The position numbers and the translations under genes were made by a program. Below, piece by piece: positions 49,491 to 58,374 of a stretch of DNA of 64,000 bases (position 1 is the first letter of the stretch; every line of letters begins with the position of its first letter). This DNA comes from Pseudomonas brassicacearum subsp. brassicacearum (lineage in GTDB: Bacteria > Pseudomonadota > Gammaproteobacteria > Pseudomonadales > Pseudomonadaceae), in assembly GCF_008801605.1 (NCBI RefSeq), contig NZ_VZPJ01000021.1:1-64000 (forward strand), read 5' to 3'. Under the pieces are notes generated by a model. That model was not told the DNA's origin and did not search any database. It was given only the letters and a program-made list of their open reading frames with translations.

Positions 49491-50495
49491 TCAGTGGCGG
49501 GAAAATTCGACGAAAGTGGCGATCACCTGGTCGATTTGCGCCGCGCTCACGTCCATGTGCGTCACCATTCGCAGGCGTGGCGCCGCGCTGAGCTTGACGC
49601 CCCGTTCATCGGCAAATGCCTTGATCGCCTCGGCCCGCTCGCCCATTTGCACGTAGACCATGTTGGTCTGCACTGGCTCGACTTCATAACCCGCCGCACG
49701 CAAGCCCTCGGCGAGCCGCTGGGCATTGGCGTGGTCATCGGCCAGGCGCTGGACCTGATGTTCCAGGGCGTATAGCCCCGCCGCCGCGAGAATCCCCGCC
49801 TGGCGCATGCCGCCACCGACCATCTTGCGCAGCCGGCGGGCCTTGCCGATCAGTTCGGCGCTGCCACACAGGACCGAGCCCACCGGCGCGCCGAGGCCCT
49901 TGGACAAGCACACCGACACCGAATCGAAGTACTGCGTGATCTCACGGGCATCGACATTCAGCTTGACCGCAGCGTTGTACAACCGCGCCCCGTCCAAGTG
50001 CAGGGCCAGGCCATGTTCCTGGGTGAAACGCCGGGCCCGGGCCAGGTATTCCAGTGGCAGCACCTTGCCCTGCATGGTGTTTTCCAGGGCCAGCAGGCGG
50101 GTGCGGGCAAAGTGGAAATCATCGGGTTTGATCGCCGCAGCGACATGCGCCAGGTCCAGGGTACCGTCCGCCTGCACTTCAAGGGGCTGGGGCTGGATCG
50201 AACCGAGCACGGCCGCACCGCCGCCTTCGTATTTGTAGGTGTGGGCCTGCTGGCCGACGATGTATTCGCCGCCGCGCTCGCAGTGGGCCATCAAACCCAA
50301 CAGGTTGCTCATGGTCCCCGTGGGCACGAACAGCGCTGCGGCAAACCCCAGGCGCGCGGCCAGTTCGGCCTCGAGGCGATTGACGGTCGGGTCTTCCCCA
50401 TACACATCGTCGCCGGTAGGCGCGCTGGCCATGGCATCCAGCATGCCGGCGGTAGGTTGGGTGACCGTGTCGCTGCGAAGATCGATAACACTCAT
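49491..50495 (-). CDS. ltaE: Low-specificity L-threonine aldolase
   Basis: This PLP enzyme cleaves threonine and allo-threonine to glycine and acetaldehyde. The 334-aa product starts MSVIDLRSDTVTQPT, typical of the family. Also visible are PTGDDVYGEDPTVN, the substrate/PLP residues in HLDGARLYNAAV, and the PLP-binding Lys in VCLSKGLGAPVGS (about residue 199). ATG 50495 has GAGG upstream. It sits between alaS and the riboflavin gene. Confidence 0.93.
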   Translation of the reverse strand: MSVIDLRSDTVTQPTAGMLDAMASAPTGDDVYGEDPTVNRLEAELAARLGFAAALFVPTGTMSNLLGLMAHCERGGEYIVGQQAHTYKYEGGGAAVLGSIQPQPLEVQADGTLDLAHVAAAIKPDDFHFARTRLLALENTMQGKVLPLEYLARARRFTQEHGLALHLDGARLYNAAVKLNVDAREITQYFDSVSVCLSKGLGAPVGSVLCGSAELIGKARRLRKMVGGGMRQAGILAAAGLYALEHQVQRLADDHANAQRLAEGLRAAGYEVEPVQTNMVYVQMGERAEAIKAFADERGVKLSAAPRLRMVTHMDVSAAQIDQVIATFVEFSRH

Positions 50496-50610
50496 GAATC
50501 TGGCCTCGGGCTCAAGTGGAGGGAAATCCCTTTCGAAGGGCAATTACTGCGGTCATGGCGAGGAATAATCAAGCCCAGGACGACACGAACCAACAGATTA
50601 TTCAAAACCC

Positions 50611-50702
50611 CTGTGGGAGCGAGCTTGCTCGCGATGACGGCGGCACATTCAGCAGCGATGCAAGCTGATCCACCGCCATCGCGAGCAAGCTCGCTCCCAC
50701 AA
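50611..50702. repeat. REPIN (inverted REP pair)
   Basis: CTGTGGGAGCGAGCTTGCTC and its inverse copy, with about 36 bp between; located just upstream of the riboswitch. Confidence 0.88.
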
Positions 50703-50751
50703 GGGGTTATGTGTTAAAAATTGTCCGCCGTCACAAAGCGTGGCGGCAAAA

Positions 50752-50915
50752 CGTTCTCAGGGCGGGGTGTAATTCCCCACCGGCGGTAATTGCACGCAAC
50801 GTGCATAGCCCGCGAGCGCTTGGTGGTACACCACTTTTTTAGGGTGTAGCGACAAGGTCAGCAGACCCGGTGTGATTCCGGGGCCGACGGTCATAGTCCG
50901 GATGAAGAGAGAACG
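50752..50915 (+). promoter_or_regulatory. FMN riboswitch (RFN element)
   Basis: The 5' strand CGTTCTC pairs with GAGAACG (50909-50915). Conserved RFN pieces appear in order: CAGGGCGGGGTGTAATTCCC, CACCGGCGGTAAT, AGCCCGCGAGCG, GGTCAGCAGACCCGGTG, CCGGGGCCGACGGTCATAGT and CCGGATGAAGAGA. It should reduce expression of the riboflavin gene downstream when FMN is plentiful. Confidence 0.96.
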
Positions 50916-50988
50916 GGATTGATACCCAAGGGCCGACTGCGACTGTCCGTGCGCGGCGTACCCTCGAATCCCCTTCGATTCATGACGC

Positions 50989-51009
50989 CCTGTTTTTCAC
51001 ACAAACAGG
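50989..51009 (+). promoter_or_regulatory. Hairpin covering the ribH2 ribosome-binding site
   Basis: CCTGTTT (50989-50995) pairs with AAACAGG (51003-51009), which takes in part of the AGGA ribosome-binding site before ATG 51019. It is a plausible expression platform for translational control by the riboswitch. Confidence 0.55.
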
Positions 51010-51018
51010 AACCAGAAC

Positions 51019-51528
51019 ATGCAACCCACTGCAATCGACAGCAAAAGCAAAAGTCATCCGGGCGAGCGCGTCGCGTTCATCCAGGCCTGCTGGCACAAGG
51101 AAATCGTCGACCAGAGCCGTAAAGGCTTCGTCGCCGAAATGATCACCCAGGGTTACCAGGAAAGTGATATCGACTTCTTCGAAGTCGGTGGCGCCTTCGA
51201 GATTCCGCTGCACGCCAAGCTGCTGGCCAAGTCAGGCCGCTACGCCGGCATCGTCGCCGCCGGCCTGGTGGTAGACGGGGGCATCTACCGCCACGAGTTC
51301 GTCGCCCAATCGGTGATCAGCGGCCTGATGCAGGTCCAGCTGGAAACCGAAGTGCCGGTATTCTCGGTGGTGCTCACGCCGCATCACTTCCATGCCGGGG
51401 AAGAACATCAGAAGTTCTTCTTCGAGCATTTCGTGCACAAGGGCCAGGAAGCAGCGAAGACCTGTGCCGATACGTTGCACAAGACCCGGGCGTTGCGCCG
51501 TAGTGAGCAGCGGGCGGTAGCGGTCTAA
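51019..51528 (+). CDS. ribH2: 6,7-dimethyl-8-ribityllumazine synthase, type II
   Basis: Lumazine synthase makes the immediate precursor of riboflavin. The 169-aa protein has the family strand/helix pattern (RVAFIQACWHKEIVDQSRKGF; FFEVGGAFEIPLHAKLLAKS; GIVAAGLVVDGGIYRHEFVAQ), with the substrate segment VGGAFEIP and the active-site His in IYRHEF. Divergence from classical RibH and the C-terminal extension indicate the RibH2 type known from rhizobia and Brucella. AGGA lies 9 nt before the ATG. Unlike the ribE-ribH operon copy expected elsewhere, this one stands alone behind an FMN riboswitch. Confidence 0.9.
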   Translation: MQPTAIDSKSKSHPGERVAFIQACWHKEIVDQSRKGFVAEMITQGYQESDIDFFEVGGAFEIPLHAKLLAKSGRYAGIVAAGLVVDGGIYRHEFVAQSVISGLMQVQLETEVPVFSVVLTPHHFHAGEEHQKFFFEHFVHKGQEAAKTCADTLHKTRALRRSEQRAVAV

Positions 51529-51542
51529 AAGCCGCTAAAAAC

Positions 51543-51633
51543 CTGTGGGAGCGAGCTTGCTCGCGATGGCGGTGGTTCAGCCTGCATTAATGTTGACTGA
51601 TACATCGCTATCGCGAGCAAGCTCGCTCCCACA
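51543..51633. repeat. REPIN (inverted REP pair)
   Basis: Inverted REPs with spacer end GTTGACTGATACATCGCTAT, nearly the same as the copy at 21917-22006. It lies between the convergent ribH2 and astE. Confidence 0.88.
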
Positions 51634-51650
51634 ATAGTTCGGTGTGGGTT

Positions 51651-52658
51651 TTAGATCAGGTTTTCGTCGGTCGCCGGCACGATCAGGATGCCAGCCCGCA
51701 AGCCATTCTTGACCTTGGGGTTCGGAAAGATGATCCGGGCACCCTCTTCTTCGATCACCCAGCGGGTCTGGGCGATGTCTTCGGCCAGCACGTAGCCTTT
51801 CCCCAATTCCGAGAAGTTCTCGATGTCCGCTGGCAGGTTCAGGCGGAAACTGTCGCTGTGCTTGATGATTTCCCGGGCCACGCTGAACAGCTGCAGGCCA
51901 TCGAGCCCCTCATCCAGCTCCGGCTCGTTGCCCTCGATGATCTGTTGCAGGCGGGTTTCCAGCAGGCTGACGTTGACGCCGTCGTTCTGCCCGAATGGCC
52001 GGGCCTTGCCCAGTTCCAGGGTGAAGGACTCGGCACCGAGCTGGTCGTAGGTGTAGGCGCTGAACACAATGGACGGCTTGTTCTGCAGCAGCACCGCCTC
52101 CATGCCCCCGGCACGCAGGCGTGCCAGCTCACGGCGTGAATGCTGGCGACCTTCTTTCCACGGGTAGAGGGCGAACTGCTCGATCTTCGAGCCGCGGATG
52201 GCGGTGTGCAGGTCGTAATGCAAGCGACTGCGTTCTGGCCGGCTGAAGAAACTGGCGGCCAATCGCTCCAGCTCGCAGGCCCGCAGCGCCTCGGGGCCGC
52301 CGCTCAGCTCGTGGCGGCCATTGAACAGGCGGTTGACGTCCTGTTCGACGAAACGCTCACCGCGCCGGATGGCCTCGGGGTTGCCGAACAGGAACAGAAT
52401 GCGTGCCCGCGGCTTCAAATGGCCACGGGCGATGTCATGCAGCAAGCGGTCGAGCAGCTCGATCGGCGCGGTTTCATTGCCGTGGATACCGGCCGACAGC
52501 AGCAGGTCCAGGCCGTTGTCCCGGGCTTCGGGCGGCTTGACCTCCAGCGCGCCCTCGCTCAACCAGCGCATCCGTACGCCTTCGACAGTCAGTTGAGTCT
52601 TCTCCGCCGGTTCACGGCCGGCGAGGGTCAGTTCAAGCAGTTTGCCGAGGGCGAGCAT
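51651..52658 (-). CDS. astE: Succinylglutamate desuccinylase
   Basis: Last step of the arginine succinyltransferase pathway: N-succinylglutamate is split to glutamate and succinate. The 335-aa zinc hydrolase shows the metal ligands His and Glu in AGIHGNETAPIE (about residue 57) and a second His in HYDLHTAIRG (about 150), and the catalytic Glu region FTLELGKARPFG. It is the last gene of the aru cluster, 12 bp after the small gene at 52671. Confidence 0.95.
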   Translation of the reverse strand: MLALGKLLELTLAGREPAEKTQLTVEGVRMRWLSEGALEVKPPEARDNGLDLLLSAGIHGNETAPIELLDRLLHDIARGHLKPRARILFLFGNPEAIRRGERFVEQDVNRLFNGRHELSGGPEALRACELERLAASFFSRPERSRLHYDLHTAIRGSKIEQFALYPWKEGRQHSRRELARLRAGGMEAVLLQNKPSIVFSAYTYDQLGAESFTLELGKARPFGQNDGVNVSLLETRLQQIIEGNEPELDEGLDGLQLFSVAREIIKHSDSFRLNLPADIENFSELGKGYVLAEDIAQTRWVIEEEGARIIFPNPKVKNGLRAGILIVPATDENLI

Positions 52659-52670
52659 AGCGCGGTTTCC

Positions 52671-52958
52671 TTAATGGTCGTGGCCGCAATCCGGGCCATG
52701 GACATGGTCATCGTCGCCGACGTCCGCTGGTTCCATTTCCAGTTGCAGGCTGACCAGGTTGGTCGCCAATGGACGCAACAACAGGTTGGCGTATTCCTCG
52801 TCCCCTTCCTCGACATCGACGCCGATCAGCAACTGACCGCGGCCATCCTGCTGGATCCACAATTCCTTGCCTTGCCACATCACCGCGACGCGGGTGCAGG
52901 AAGTTTCCAGTTGAGTGCCGTCGGTGTCTTCAAGGATCAGCTGCAGGGTATCGCTCAT
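52671..52958 (-). CDS. Small protein with His-rich C-terminus
   Basis: 95 aa, starting MSDTLQLILEDTDGTQLE; the tail is acidic and His-rich (DDDHVHGPDCGHDH) and looks able to bind a metal ion. A small gene occupies the same place between astB and astE in P. aeruginosa, so linkage to the pathway is conserved. It may help supply zinc to AstE or have a chaperone role, which is speculation. No known domain recognised. Confidence 0.82.
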   Translation of the reverse strand: MSDTLQLILEDTDGTQLETSCTRVAVMWQGKELWIQQDGRGQLLIGVDVEEGDEEYANLLLRPLATNLVSLQLEMEPADVGDDDHVHGPDCGHDH

Positions 52959-53027
52959 GTCTTTACATTCTCGTCTGGGGATAAGGCAACGCGCCCTGCT
53001 TTGACTGTAGTCAGGTCGCGCGCGCTT

Positions 53028-54374
53028 TCAATTGATCTGGAAAGGATAAACCGCGCCAAGTTTAAGGATTTGTGTCAGTTCATCCAGTGCCGCACGGCAT
53101 TCGAGCAGCAACTGCGGGTCTGCCAGATCGTTTTCGGTCATGCGGTCGCGGTAGTGCCGCTCGACCCATTGGGTCAGCGAATCGTACAGCGGCGCGGTCA
53201 TGATAACCCCTGGGTTGACGGCCGCCAGCTCGGTTTCATTGAGCGCCACGCGCAACCTCAAGCAAGCCGGGCCACCACCGTTCTGCATGCTTTGCTTGAG
53301 GTCGAAGACCTTCACTTCGCGAATCACCCCGCCAGTGCCCGTCAGGCCCTGCAGGTATTGCCAGACACGTTCGTTGCTACGGCATTCTTCCGGCACGATC
53401 AAGAGCATCGAACCGTCGGGACGCGACAGTAACTGGCTATTGAACAGGTAGGAACGTACCGCATCATCGACGGTGACCGCCGAACGCGGCACGCACACCG
53501 ATTGAAATTTCCCACCGACCTTGGCGAGTTTGCCGCTCAATTCGGCCAGCATCTTGTCGGTCTCGAGAAACGCGTCCTCGTGATAGAACAGCACTTCGCC
53601 ATTGCCCACCGCGATCACGTCGTTGTGGAACACACCCTGGTCGATCACCGATGGGTTCTGTTGGGCGTACACCACGCCCTCCTCCCTCAGCCCGTGCAGA
53701 CGGGCAACGGCCTGGGAAGCTTCGAGGGTCTGGCGCGCCGGGTATTTCTGCGGCGCGGGATAGCGGGTGTCAAAAGCACTGCGACCGAACACGAAGAATT
53801 CAACACCAGCCTCGCCGTAGGCGCGGCAGAAACGGGTGTGGTTGGCCGCGCCTTCGTCACCGAACTGCGCCACCGCCGGCAAGGCGGCGTGGTGGGCGAA
53901 GTGTTGCTGGTTGGCGAACATCGCCCCCAGCACCCGACTGGTGGTCGGATGTTCGATGCTGCGGTGGTATTTGCAGTTCAGGTTGGCGGCGGTGAAATGC
54001 ACGCGGCCATCGGCCGTGTCGGCGCTCGGGCTGACTGTGGCGGCATTGGCCACCCACATGCTGGAGGCCGAGCAACTGGCAACCAGCAACGGCATCGCTT
54101 CTTTCGCGGCCTGCTGGATGACCTGGGCATCGCTACCGGCAAAGCCCAACCGACGCAGGGCCGCCACGTCCGGGCGTTCCTGTGGCGCCAGCACACCTTG
54201 CTGGAAACCCATGTCCATCAACGCTTTCATTTTCGCCAGGCCCTGCAACGCCGCTTCCTTGGGGTTGGAGGACTGCTGGCTGTTGCTCTGGGACGCGACG
54301 TTGCCGTACGAGAGCCCGCCGTAGTTATGGGTCGGCCCCACTAGACCGTCAAAGTTGACTTCATAGGATTTCAT
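53028..54374 (-). CDS. astB: N-succinylarginine dihydrolase
   Basis: Hydrolyses N-succinylarginine to succinylornithine, CO2 and ammonia. The 448-aa product begins MKSYEVNFDGLVGPTHNYGG and has the pentein-fold catalytic residues, including the Cys of GGGPACLRLRV near residue 370 and the block TSRVLGAMFANQQHFA. ATG 54374 has GGAG 8 nt upstream; a longer in-frame extension would run into REP DNA. Second-last enzyme gene of the cluster, separated from astD by a REP cluster. Confidence 0.95.
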   Translation of the reverse strand: MKSYEVNFDGLVGPTHNYGGLSYGNVASQSNSQQSSNPKEAALQGLAKMKALMDMGFQQGVLAPQERPDVAALRRLGFAGSDAQVIQQAAKEAMPLLVASCSASSMWVANAATVSPSADTADGRVHFTAANLNCKYHRSIEHPTTSRVLGAMFANQQHFAHHAALPAVAQFGDEGAANHTRFCRAYGEAGVEFFVFGRSAFDTRYPAPQKYPARQTLEASQAVARLHGLREEGVVYAQQNPSVIDQGVFHNDVIAVGNGEVLFYHEDAFLETDKMLAELSGKLAKVGGKFQSVCVPRSAVTVDDAVRSYLFNSQLLSRPDGSMLLIVPEECRSNERVWQYLQGLTGTGGVIREVKVFDLKQSMQNGGGPACLRLRVALNETELAAVNPGVIMTAPLYDSLTQWVERHYRDRMTENDLADPQLLLECRAALDELTQILKLGAVYPFQIN

Positions 54375-54432
54375 CAGCGAGGCTCCACGAGGATCTGTTT
54401 TTTTATAGGCATCAATAACAACCGAGTCGCGG

Positions 54433-54546
54433 CTATCGCGGGCAAGCCTTGCTCCCACAGGTTCTGCATAGTTCCTGTGGGAGCAAGGCTTGCTCTCACA
54501 GATTTGGCATAACGCCTGTGGGAGCAAGGCTTGCCCGCGATGGCGG
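54433..54546. repeat. Cluster of three REP elements inside the aru cluster
   Basis: Three REPs: ATCGCGGGCAAGCCTTGCTC (inverse orientation, from 54434), then two direct copies of TGTGGGAGCAAGGCTTGC at about 54475 and 54517. The last one ends 3 bp short of the astD stop, so REP insertion has come right up to the coding end. Confidence 0.85.
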
Positions 54547-54548
54547 TC

Positions 54549-56015
54549 TCAAGACATGCGCACGCCGGGAGTGAGGGCAGCCGGCATCACAAGGCTTGGT
54601 GTCTCCAGGGAAGCCACCGGGTACGCGCAATAATCGGCCGCGTAATAAGCGCTGGCGCGATGGTTGCCCGAGGCGCCGACACCGCCGAACGGCGCGCTGC
54701 TGGCGGCACCGGTCAGCTGTTTGTTCCAGTTGACGATACCGGCGCGGCTTTGCAGCCAGAACTGCTGGTAACGCTCCTGGGAATCGGACAGCAACCCGGC
54801 GGCCAGGCCATATTGCGTATTGTTGGCCTCGGCGATTGCCGCTGCGAAATCTTTGTAGCGGATCACTTGCAGCAACGGCCCGAACAGCTCTTCATCGGGA
54901 CGCTCGGCCACGGCCGTCACGTCCAGGATACCCGGCGTCAGCAATGCGGCCTGGGCCTGCGGTTGGGTCATGCTCAACAGCGGCACGGCGCCTTTGCCCA
55001 GCAAATGGTTTTGCGCATCCATCAGCGCCTTCGCCGCGGCCAGGGAAATCACCGAGCCCATGAACGGCGCCGGTTGCTGGTCGAAGGCACCGACTTCAAG
55101 GGTCGAGCTGACCGCCACCAGGCGCGCCAGCAAGGCATCGCCCCAGGCGCCTTCCGGCACCAGCAGGCGGCGCGCACAGGTGCAGCGCTGCCCGGCGGAA
55201 ATGAAAGCGGACTGGATAATGGTGTAGACCGCCGCATCGACGTCGGCCACCTCATCCACCACCAGCGGGTTGTTACCGCCCATTTCCAGCGCGAGGATCT
55301 TGTCCGGACGCCCGGAAAATTGTTGATGCAACAGATTGCCGGTGCGGCTGGAGCCGGTGAAGAACAGCCCGTCGATGCCTGGGTTCGCCGCCAGGGCGAT
55401 ACCCGTCTCCCGCGCGCCTTGCAGCAGGTTCAGTACGCCCGCCGGCAGACCGGCCTCGACCCAGCACTTGACCGTCAGCTCGGCAACTTTCGGCGTCAGT
55501 TCGCTCGGCTTGAACAATACGCTGTTGCCGGCCAGCAGGGCTGGCACGATGTGGCCGTTGGGCAAATGACCAGGGAAGTTGTAGGGGCCGAACACCGCCA
55601 CCACACCGTGGGGCTTGTGGCGCAGCACAGCGGTGGCGTCGCCCAGGGGGCCGCTCTTCTCGCCAGTCCGCTCGCGGTAGCTCTGCACCGAAATGGCGAC
55701 TTTGTTGACCATGCTGGCCACTTCGGTCGCCGCTTCCCACAACGGCTTGCCGGTTTCTTCACCGATGCAATGGGCCAGTTCGTCCGCGTGGCTTTTCAGG
55801 GCAGCGGCAAAGGCTTCCAGCACCTGGATGCGTTCATCCAGCGAGCGCCGAGCCCAGTCCGGGAACGCCTGGCGCGCGGCCTGCACCGCCGACTCCACTT
55901 GTGCCGCCGTGGCGCCGTTACCCGACCACAATACCTGCTGGGTCACCGGGTTCAACGACTCAAAGAGATCACCCTGGCCTTCCAGCCAGCTTCCTGCGAT
56001 GTACAGCGAGTTCAT
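54549..56015 (-). CDS. astD: N-succinylglutamate 5-semialdehyde dehydrogenase
   Basis: NAD-dependent oxidation of succinylglutamic semialdehyde to succinylglutamate. This 488-aa aldehyde dehydrogenase has the NAD-site FGPYNFPGHLPNG, the catalytic Glu in ALEMGGNNPLVV (about residue 248) and the catalytic Cys in ISAGQRCTCARR (about 282). It overlaps the end of aruG by 1 bp, a sign of coupled translation. Confidence 0.96.
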   Translation of the reverse strand: MNSLYIAGSWLEGQGDLFESLNPVTQQVLWSGNGATAAQVESAVQAARQAFPDWARRSLDERIQVLEAFAAALKSHADELAHCIGEETGKPLWEAATEVASMVNKVAISVQSYRERTGEKSGPLGDATAVLRHKPHGVVAVFGPYNFPGHLPNGHIVPALLAGNSVLFKPSELTPKVAELTVKCWVEAGLPAGVLNLLQGARETGIALAANPGIDGLFFTGSSRTGNLLHQQFSGRPDKILALEMGGNNPLVVDEVADVDAAVYTIIQSAFISAGQRCTCARRLLVPEGAWGDALLARLVAVSSTLEVGAFDQQPAPFMGSVISLAAAKALMDAQNHLLGKGAVPLLSMTQPQAQAALLTPGILDVTAVAERPDEELFGPLLQVIRYKDFAAAIAEANNTQYGLAAGLLSDSQERYQQFWLQSRAGIVNWNKQLTGAASSAPFGGVGASGNHRASAYYAADYCAYPVASLETPSLVMPAALTPGVRMS

Positions 56016-57040
56016 TATTTCGACTCCCGGGCAGCAGACAGCGCGACGGCACGTACCTGATCGCCGGCGTTGAGTTGAAGACGTTTGGCGGTCAGCGGAT
56101 CGACCACCAGCGTGCCGGCGGCAAAGCGCGCCGGTGCAGCGGTGATGCGGCAGTCTTCGCGCTTGCGGTTATGGATGAGGAACGGCGTGGCGTCATCGCC
56201 CGGCGTACCGATGGCCAGCACCAGCGCCTGGCTGTCGCGAATCGCGCGGATCTTGCCGGTTTCGCATTCCACCGCTGGGCCGGCGTCGAAGATGTCGACG
56301 TAACCCTGGTAGCTGAAACCTTCGCTCTTGAGCATCGACAATGCAGGTTCGGTATCCGGATGAACCTGGCCGATCACGGCCCGGGCATCTTCGGACAAGA
56401 AACAGGTGTACAGCGGAAACTTGGGCATCAGCTCGGCGATGAACGCCTTGTTGCCCACCCCGGTGAGGTAATCGGCCTGGCTGAATTCCATCTTGAAGAA
56501 GTGCCGGCCCAGGCTTTCCCAGAACGGTGAACGCCCCTTGTCGTCGGACATGCCGCGCATCTCGGCGATGATCTTGTTGCCGAACAACTGTGGGAATTCG
56601 GCAATGAACAACAGCCGCGCCTTGGCCAGCATGCGGCCATTGAGACCACTGCGGAAATCGGCATGGAGGAACAGCGAGCACAGCTCGGAATTGCCGGTCA
56701 GGTCGTTGGCCAGGAACAGGGTCGGGATTTCCCGATAGATGTTCAATTCCTGGGACGCGCTGACCGTCAGGCCAACCCGGAAGTTGTACCAGGGCTCACG
56801 CAGCCCAACGGCACCGGCGATAGCGGAAATGCCCACCACGCGACCGTCGTCGTCTTCGAGCACGAACAGGTAGTCCGCGTCACCGCGCCCGGCTTCACCG
56901 CGAAAGGTCTTCTCGGCCCAGCCGACCCGATGGGCCAGGCGCTCTTCGTTGGCCGGCAGGGTGGTCAGGCCGGTGCCCGTGCTGCGGGCCAGGGCGATCA
57001 GAGCGGGTAAATCGCTGCTGCGTACGGGACGAACGATCAT
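56015..57040 (-). CDS. aruG: Arginine/ornithine succinyltransferase, beta subunit
   Basis: First enzyme of the pathway, moving succinate from succinyl-CoA to arginine (in Pseudomonas also ornithine). The 341-aa protein starts MIVRPVRSSDLPALIALARS and carries the AstA family blocks SRDSQ/IRDSQALVLAIG, GKGRSPFWESLGRHFF (here DKGRSPFWESLGRHFFKMEF) and VHPDTEPALSMLKSEGF. It pairs with the paralogous alpha subunit gene immediately upstream (54 bp). Confidence 0.94.
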   Translation of the reverse strand: MIVRPVRSSDLPALIALARSTGTGLTTLPANEERLAHRVGWAEKTFRGEAGRGDADYLFVLEDDDGRVVGISAIAGAVGLREPWYNFRVGLTVSASQELNIYREIPTLFLANDLTGNSELCSLFLHADFRSGLNGRMLAKARLLFIAEFPQLFGNKIIAEMRGMSDDKGRSPFWESLGRHFFKMEFSQADYLTGVGNKAFIAELMPKFPLYTCFLSEDARAVIGQVHPDTEPALSMLKSEGFSYQGYVDIFDAGPAVECETGKIRAIRDSQALVLAIGTPGDDATPFLIHNRKREDCRITAAPARFAAGTLVVDPLTAKRLQLNAGDQVRAVALSAARESK

Positions 57041-57094
57041 GCTATCTCCTCAAACGGGTCGCTCACGCCACCCGCGAAACTCAGCTGTAAAGCG

Positions 57095-58114
57095 TTATAC
57101 GGCTACCAGACGCACGCTGGCGCCTTCGCCGACGCCCAAGGCTTCGGCCGCTTCCATGTCCAGCGTCACGGGTTTGCCCGGCGCGTAATCGAGCTCGAGC
57201 AGCACGGCGCGGTAATCCTGCAATTGGGCATTGGCCACCAGGTATTGGCGGCCGGCCCCCTTGACCGGTTCGCCGATCTTGACCGGCACCACGCGGCTCT
57301 GGGCAATCGAGCGGATGCCCGAGACACGAGCATGCAGGGTCGGACCACCGTCGAAGATGTCGATGTAGTGATCGGTCTCGAAACCCTCACGCATCAGGAT
57401 GTCGAAGGTGATCTGCGCCCGCGGATGGACCTGGCCCATGGCTTCCTGGGCGGCGTCCGGCAACAGCGGCACGTAGATCGGGTAATGGGGCATCAACTCG
57501 GCGAGGAAAGTACGGCTTTTCAGCCCGCACAAGCGCTCGGCGGCGGCGTAGTTGAGGTCGAAGAAGTTGCGACCGATGGCATCCCAGAACGGCGAGTCGC
57601 CATTCTCATCGCTGTAGCCGACGATCTCGGTCACCACCGAATCGGCGAACCGTTCCGGGTGGCTGGCGACGAACAGCAGGCGCCCGCGGGAATTGAGTTC
57701 CGACCATGGCGAACCCACCAGCTCCGGCACCACGTAGAAACTGGTCAGCAGGCTGTTGCCAGTCAGGTCGTGACACTGGGAGAGCACGTGGATCTTGTTG
57801 TGGATCTTCAGCTCACGAGAGGCGTGAACGAAGGTCTCGTTGCGAAAGCTGTAGAACGGTTCGGAATAGCCGGCCGAAGCGACGATGGCCGAACAGCCCA
57901 CCAGCTTGCCGGTCGCGGTGTCTTCAAGGACGAAGAAGTAGCTCTCTTCACCATTGAAGCTGACTTCGGCGGCGAACGAGGCTTCGCTTGCGGCGATCTT
58001 GTCGCTCAGGCGTTCCACGTCATCCGGCAAGGAAGTGACACCGATCGGACTGTCCGCAGCCAGACGCTGTACCTCGCCCAGATCAGCCATTTGCGCGGGG
58101 CGCATCACCAGCAT
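57095..58114 (-). CDS. aruF: Arginine/ornithine succinyltransferase, alpha subunit
   Basis: This 339-aa paralogue of aruG forms the heteromeric enzyme of Pseudomonas, unlike the single AstA of E. coli. It starts MLVMRPAQMADLGEVQRLAADS and carries NGDSPFWDAIGRNFFDLNY and VHPRAQITFDILMREGFETDHYIDIFDGG, with conserved block HYIDIFDGGP. ATG 58114 has GGAG 7 nt upstream; a much longer in-frame extension runs through REP DNA and is rejected. It follows aruC, with a REPIN between. Confidence 0.94.
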   Translation of the reverse strand: MLVMRPAQMADLGEVQRLAADSPIGVTSLPDDVERLSDKIAASEASFAAEVSFNGEESYFFVLEDTATGKLVGCSAIVASAGYSEPFYSFRNETFVHASRELKIHNKIHVLSQCHDLTGNSLLTSFYVVPELVGSPWSELNSRGRLLFVASHPERFADSVVTEIVGYSDENGDSPFWDAIGRNFFDLNYAAAERLCGLKSRTFLAELMPHYPIYVPLLPDAAQEAMGQVHPRAQITFDILMREGFETDHYIDIFDGGPTLHARVSGIRSIAQSRVVPVKIGEPVKGAGRQYLVANAQLQDYRAVLLELDYAPGKPVTLDMEAAEALGVGEGASVRLVAV

Positions 58115-58234
58115 GGTGTCACTCCTTAACTTGAAATAAAGGGTTCGACCGTCAGGTCGATACACAGAGAAAAAATACCGGGCCCAACTCCCCCACCGAC
58201 TTAAATTTGGGAGCAGGTTTGTGGGAGTAAAGCT

Positions 58235-58322
58235 TGTGGGAGCAAGGCTTGCCCGCGATGCAGGCGACGCGGTCCTTGGTGAACTGAGGCACCCGCATCG
58301 CGAGCAAGCTTTGCTCCCACAA
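58235..58322. repeat. REPIN left of aruC, inverse of the one right of it
   Basis: TTGTGGGAGCAAGGCTTGCC … AGCAAGCTTTGCTCCCACAA. The spacer (for example GACGCGGTCCTTGGTGAACT) matches, in reverse orientation and with few changes, the spacer of the REPIN at 59820. Confidence 0.88.
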
Positions 58323-58374
58323 ACCTGCACCCACATAAGTCCGGCTCCCACAATGGAGCCGGTCAAGTCTGAAA

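Larger units (their letters stand above)
50496..51018. other. Divergent region with REPIN and FMN riboswitch
   Basis: Contains a REPIN (50611-50702), an FMN riboswitch (50752-50915) and a hairpin over the next gene's ribosome-binding site (50989-51009). No gene is seen. Confidence 0.8.
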
